Assembly (NCBI GenBank): GCA_965153455.1
Contig: OZ234503.1
Coordinates: 6,354,157-6,418,156, forward strand
Direction of reading: 5' to 3'
DNA from: Sphagnum compactum
Lineage: Eukaryota; Bryophyta; Sphagnopsida; Sphagnales
Length of the DNA stretch: 64,000 nt
Shown: positions 61,001-64,000 of the stretch, piece after piece
Position numbering within the stretch: the first letter of the stretch is position 1
Layout: every line of letters begins with the position of its first letter
The notes under the pieces: generated by a model
Seen by the model: the letters and a program-made list of their open reading frames with translations, nothing else
Told to the model about the DNA's origin: nothing
Databases searched by the model: none
Program-made: the position numbers and the translations under genes

Positions 61001-63311
61001 GACATCCAACATAAACCCGGGAAGGAAAACATGGTGCCCGATGTTCTAAGTCGAAAGCACCAACTTAAAGTGGTGTATGTGGGGGAAACAAAACTTCAAA
61101 AGGAAGTTCGACTAACAAACTGCCGGGATGAATTTGCCAAGGAAGTGAAGCAAAACATTCAAAATGGAATCAAGTCACACTTCCATTTGCAAAATGAACT
61201 ATTATGGTATAAACAAAAGTGGCTCTATGTCCCAGAAGGGAAGATGAGGGATGTGATCTTGAAGGAATGTCATGATGGGCTGCTTACGGGCCATGGTGGT
61301 GTAAAGCGCACCATAACATTCCTCAAGAAGTCTTAATATTGGCCCAACTTGAAAGATAGTGCGGAGGAGTACGTGAAGACTTGCTTGACTTGCCAACAAA
61401 ATCGAACACTTAACAAGAAACAAGTGGGATTGTTGCGACCATTACCGATTCCTGAAAGGCTGTGGGAAAGTGTGTCCATGGATTTCATGGTAAACTTGCC
61501 GCCATCAAGGGGTTTTGATGCCATCATGGTGGTGGTGGATCGATTTAGCAAGATGGCACACTTCATTCCCACCAAGGATAGTGCCACAGCTCAAGAAATG
61601 AGAAGGTTGTTTTTCACGCACGTGTTCAAGCATCATGGCCTCCCAAAGGACATAGTCTCGAATTGAGACCCAAAGTTCACGAGCAAGTTTTGGCGAGCCC
61701 TATGGAAGCGCATGGGGTCGGAGCTTAAGATGAGTACTTCTTTCCGTCCCCAAATCGTTGGACAAACCGAGAGAGTGAACTTGGTTATCCAACAAATCTT
61801 AAAGAATTATGTGGCGGCGGATCAACAAGATTGGGTGGACCATTTGGAGTTAGCCGAATTTTGCTACAACAATTCGGAACATTCCGCAACCGGGTCCACC
61901 CCCTTTCAAATGGTGACGGGCAAGTCACCAATTGTGCCAACAACTTGGGCAGCACATGGACAACCCCCAAGTGATGCAAGTGAGGAAGTGCCAATGGTCA
62001 CACAACTTGATGAAGAGAGGCGGCGCTTGTGGGAGGTCGCGAAGGCTAACTTGGAAAAGGCACACAAGCGGTATAAGGATTATGTGAACAAGTCCCGACG
62101 AGAAGTGAGCTTTGAAGAAGGGGATGAAGTGTGGTTGAACATCAAAAATTTCCGATTGCCAAAAGGTTTGAACCACAAGTTTTTGGTCCCATATCCGGTT
62201 CCATTCAAATTAGAATTGCCGAAAAATCTTAGAGTTCATCCCACATTTCATGTTTCTCTTTTGAAGCCGGTCGCCCGCGATGCCTCAAGGCCTGATCGAG
62301 AACACAACTCAAGGCCCCCACCAGACTTGGTTTGACGCGCTCCCAAGTCCTTAGTTAGTCCCAAATCGGGACCAACTTGTTCAAATTGCAAAAAGTGAAG
62401 GACTCGAGGCACGCTCCCAGCCTTCAACACTTAAAAGGGTAGAGGGGCATGTTGAAGCCTCGGGATGGACTAAGAAGAGTGACAAGCTTTTCACCTACTC
62501 GAATCTGCATCAAAACCAACCACAAGTTGGTTAGACCACTTTCTGAATCACTTTGGTGCTAGGACAAGCCACGGGCAACCTTGGACTCACTTGATTCACC
62601 ACGGCCCAGACTCGGGGGAAGCCACCACCTTCCCCCATATAGTATTCTCTGCAGCTCTCCACCGAGGCTACATCCGAATGGCACTTTTTCCCGAGACTCC
62701 CAAGGAGGAGTCCTCAAATTGTCCCGGTTTGGACTCCCGAGACTTTGGGAGCTCATATCTCCCGGCTCAGACCTCTGATTGGAGTGAGGTCTAAACCAAA
62801 GTTGTAGCTCTCCTTGAGAGCTTTCCAACGGTGTGTTGCACTCCACCTGCACACACCGGGATCAAGTCGATTCCCGACTTTTAGTGGTCGGGAGTCAAAC
62901 TGCCAATTTGACTCCCGACCCTTCTTTTGCCCATAACTTGGGCTGCAAATGTCCAAATGGCTCATGCGAGGCTATTTTAGACATTTACACTTCAAGACCT
63001 TCCATTGATATAAAGAACACCTCAACGCGAGGTGTTTTAACCCCTGCAATCAAACTCTGAGTTTTCGGGAGTCCCGGAGGACTCCAAATCCCCAACTTTG
63101 GGAGTGTGAGTTGCATCCACAATTTGAAGTGGAGGCCATGCTCAAGTCAAGGCAACTAAGGAGACGAGAGCGGGAATACTTAGTTAAGTGGAAAGGATAC
63201 TATCCAATAGAGGCATCTTGGGTGAATGAATCCGATATGGAACATGCCCAAGAAGCCATAGAAGAATTCCACAATAGACCGGCAAAGAGGCAAAAGAGAC
63301 ATAGAACGTGA
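58097..63311 (+). pseudogene. Chromodomain Ty3/Gypsy gag-pol, one frame with eight stops
   Basis: A single frame from the ATG at 58097 encodes gag (KGYASTWWRTV at about 58500), zinc knuckle [14 protein letters not shown] (59072-59113), protease DTGAS (59237), RT with YIDD (60275-60286), RNase H (IHSDASDFAIGG, about 60718), integrase H2C2 (GHGGVKRTI, CLTCQQ) and core (VSMDFMVNLP, RFSKMAHFIPT). The frame is broken by stops at 58241, 58463, 58769, 58964, 60608, 60812, 61334 and 61664. At 62333 an antisense LTR is inserted. After it (63111) the chromodomain follows: RREREYLVKWKGYYPIEASW, ending at 63311. Apart from the stops the domains are well kept, so this is a fairly young, inactive copy. It could be mobilised only by a related autonomous element. 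Confidence 0.92.
62333..63110 (-). mobile_element. Antisense LTR inserted between integrase and chromodomain
   Basis: The plus strand starts TGACGCGCTCCCAAG, the inverted LTR 3' end, and matches the family up to 'ctttgggagtgtgag'. About 100 bp of the LTR 5' end are missing at 63110. No clean target duplication is visible. Setting aside exactly these 778 bp puts the chromodomain back in the gag-pol frame. Confidence 0.82.
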
Positions 63312-64000
63312 TGAGGACATCACCTTTCTTTTAATGGGGCAGGGAGGCACAAAAATGTACCACATCAAGTTGCAAGTGAAATAAAGGTTTAAAACTTCCA
63401 AGAAATTACATCACAAACATAATGAATATTACAAAAGGGTTGTCAAATGGCATGGACAAATGGAACTCTCTTGCGTAAGCCTAAATCAAAATTGGACTCC
63501 CACATTGGGGCTAAGAAAAATCTTGGTCCTAAATGAGGAGGCAAGCAAGGTGAACTTGCGGGGACATGCACATGCTCAAAGTGCATCCCAAAGGGTTGGT
63601 TGGTAGTGGCGGCTAACACGGGAAATCATGACCCCGTTCGCGTACTACAATTGCGTAGTTTGGGACTTAGGTTTTTGCAAAACCCAAATGTCACTTCTCA
63701 TACCTTGATAAACATACCTTTAGTCAAGGCTTGATTGTTGTGATCAAGGCGCAAGTGCGGGAAAGGAGTCATGTTAAGTAGCTTAGGTCAAGACTAGACT
63801 TGGCTTGGGTTCTTCATGAGGGGAAGGATGGAACAATCGCCTCCCAAATGAGGGCTTCGTCAATTAGGCTAGTTTAGGTCTTTTAACGAAGTAAAGGTTA
63901 AGGGTTTATCTTGAGACCCCTTTAGACTTGCCAAGAAAGTGTTGGAAACTTGGGGACACCTAAGTTAGCTTGAAGCAATGTCTTGCCGCAAAGGTTGACA
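63312..64000 (+). mobile_element. Untranslated 3' part of the Gypsy element
   Basis: Between the chromodomain stop and the window edge there is no ORF and no LTR start (TGTCGC). It is presumably the untranslated end of the element before its polypurine tract and 3' LTR. Confidence 0.55.

Noticed and set aside
1-64000. tRNA, rRNA and CRISPR arrays
   Set aside because: Scanned by eye for cloverleaf blocks and regular spacer arrays; none convincing. The tandem arrays present are minisatellites, not CRISPR.

Overview
The window is nuclear DNA of a land plant. Evidence: three intron-containing or plastid-targeted plant genes, GT-AG introns, Ty3/Gypsy elements primed by initiator tRNA-Met, an L1-type LINE, and Harbinger-, CACTA- and Mutator-like debris. 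The species cannot be named. The Hsp70-like/kinase fusion and the methyltransferase-bearing Gypsy remnant lean towards a non-seed plant (bryophyte, lycophyte or fern), but that is only an inference.

Four host genes can be supported. On the minus strand, 3033-6415 encodes a NECAP-like clathrin-coat accessory protein (8 coding exons, 313 aa) and 22276-24552 a conserved plant membrane protein of the DUF7642 type (7 coding exons, 284 aa). On the plus strand, 27439-28287 encodes plastid ribosomal protein L15, and 45881-48819 a 933-aa protein joining an Hsp70/HSPA12-like ATPase fold, a helical MLKL-like segment and a complete TKL-type kinase. A decayed, 5'-truncated copy of the last gene lies at 32532-34672.

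The rest is repeats. 1-1350, 37090-37980 and 49438-49775 share low-copy repeats R1/R2, and R2 also forms the 3' flank of the kinase gene. 30114-32531, 39684-42014 and (inverted) 43075-43940 share repeat R3. 8720-14655 is a graveyard: a Harbinger transposase, then an old Ty3/Gypsy remnant carrying a C5 cytosine methyltransferase domain and a PHD finger, itself hit by a solo LTR and a CACTA-type MITE. 50960-64000 is a nested cluster: a LINE ORF1 cut by two head-to-head LTRs, a minus-strand reverse transcriptase pseudogene split by a solo LTR, and a chromodomain Gypsy element whose gag-pol is one frame with eight stops and an antisense LTR inserted before the chromodomain. Its 3' LTR lies beyond the window.

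The strongest novelty candidates are the Hsp70-like/helical/kinase fusion, whose ATPase motifs are degenerate while its kinase motifs are intact, and the retroelement carrying both a DNA methyltransferase and a PHD finger.
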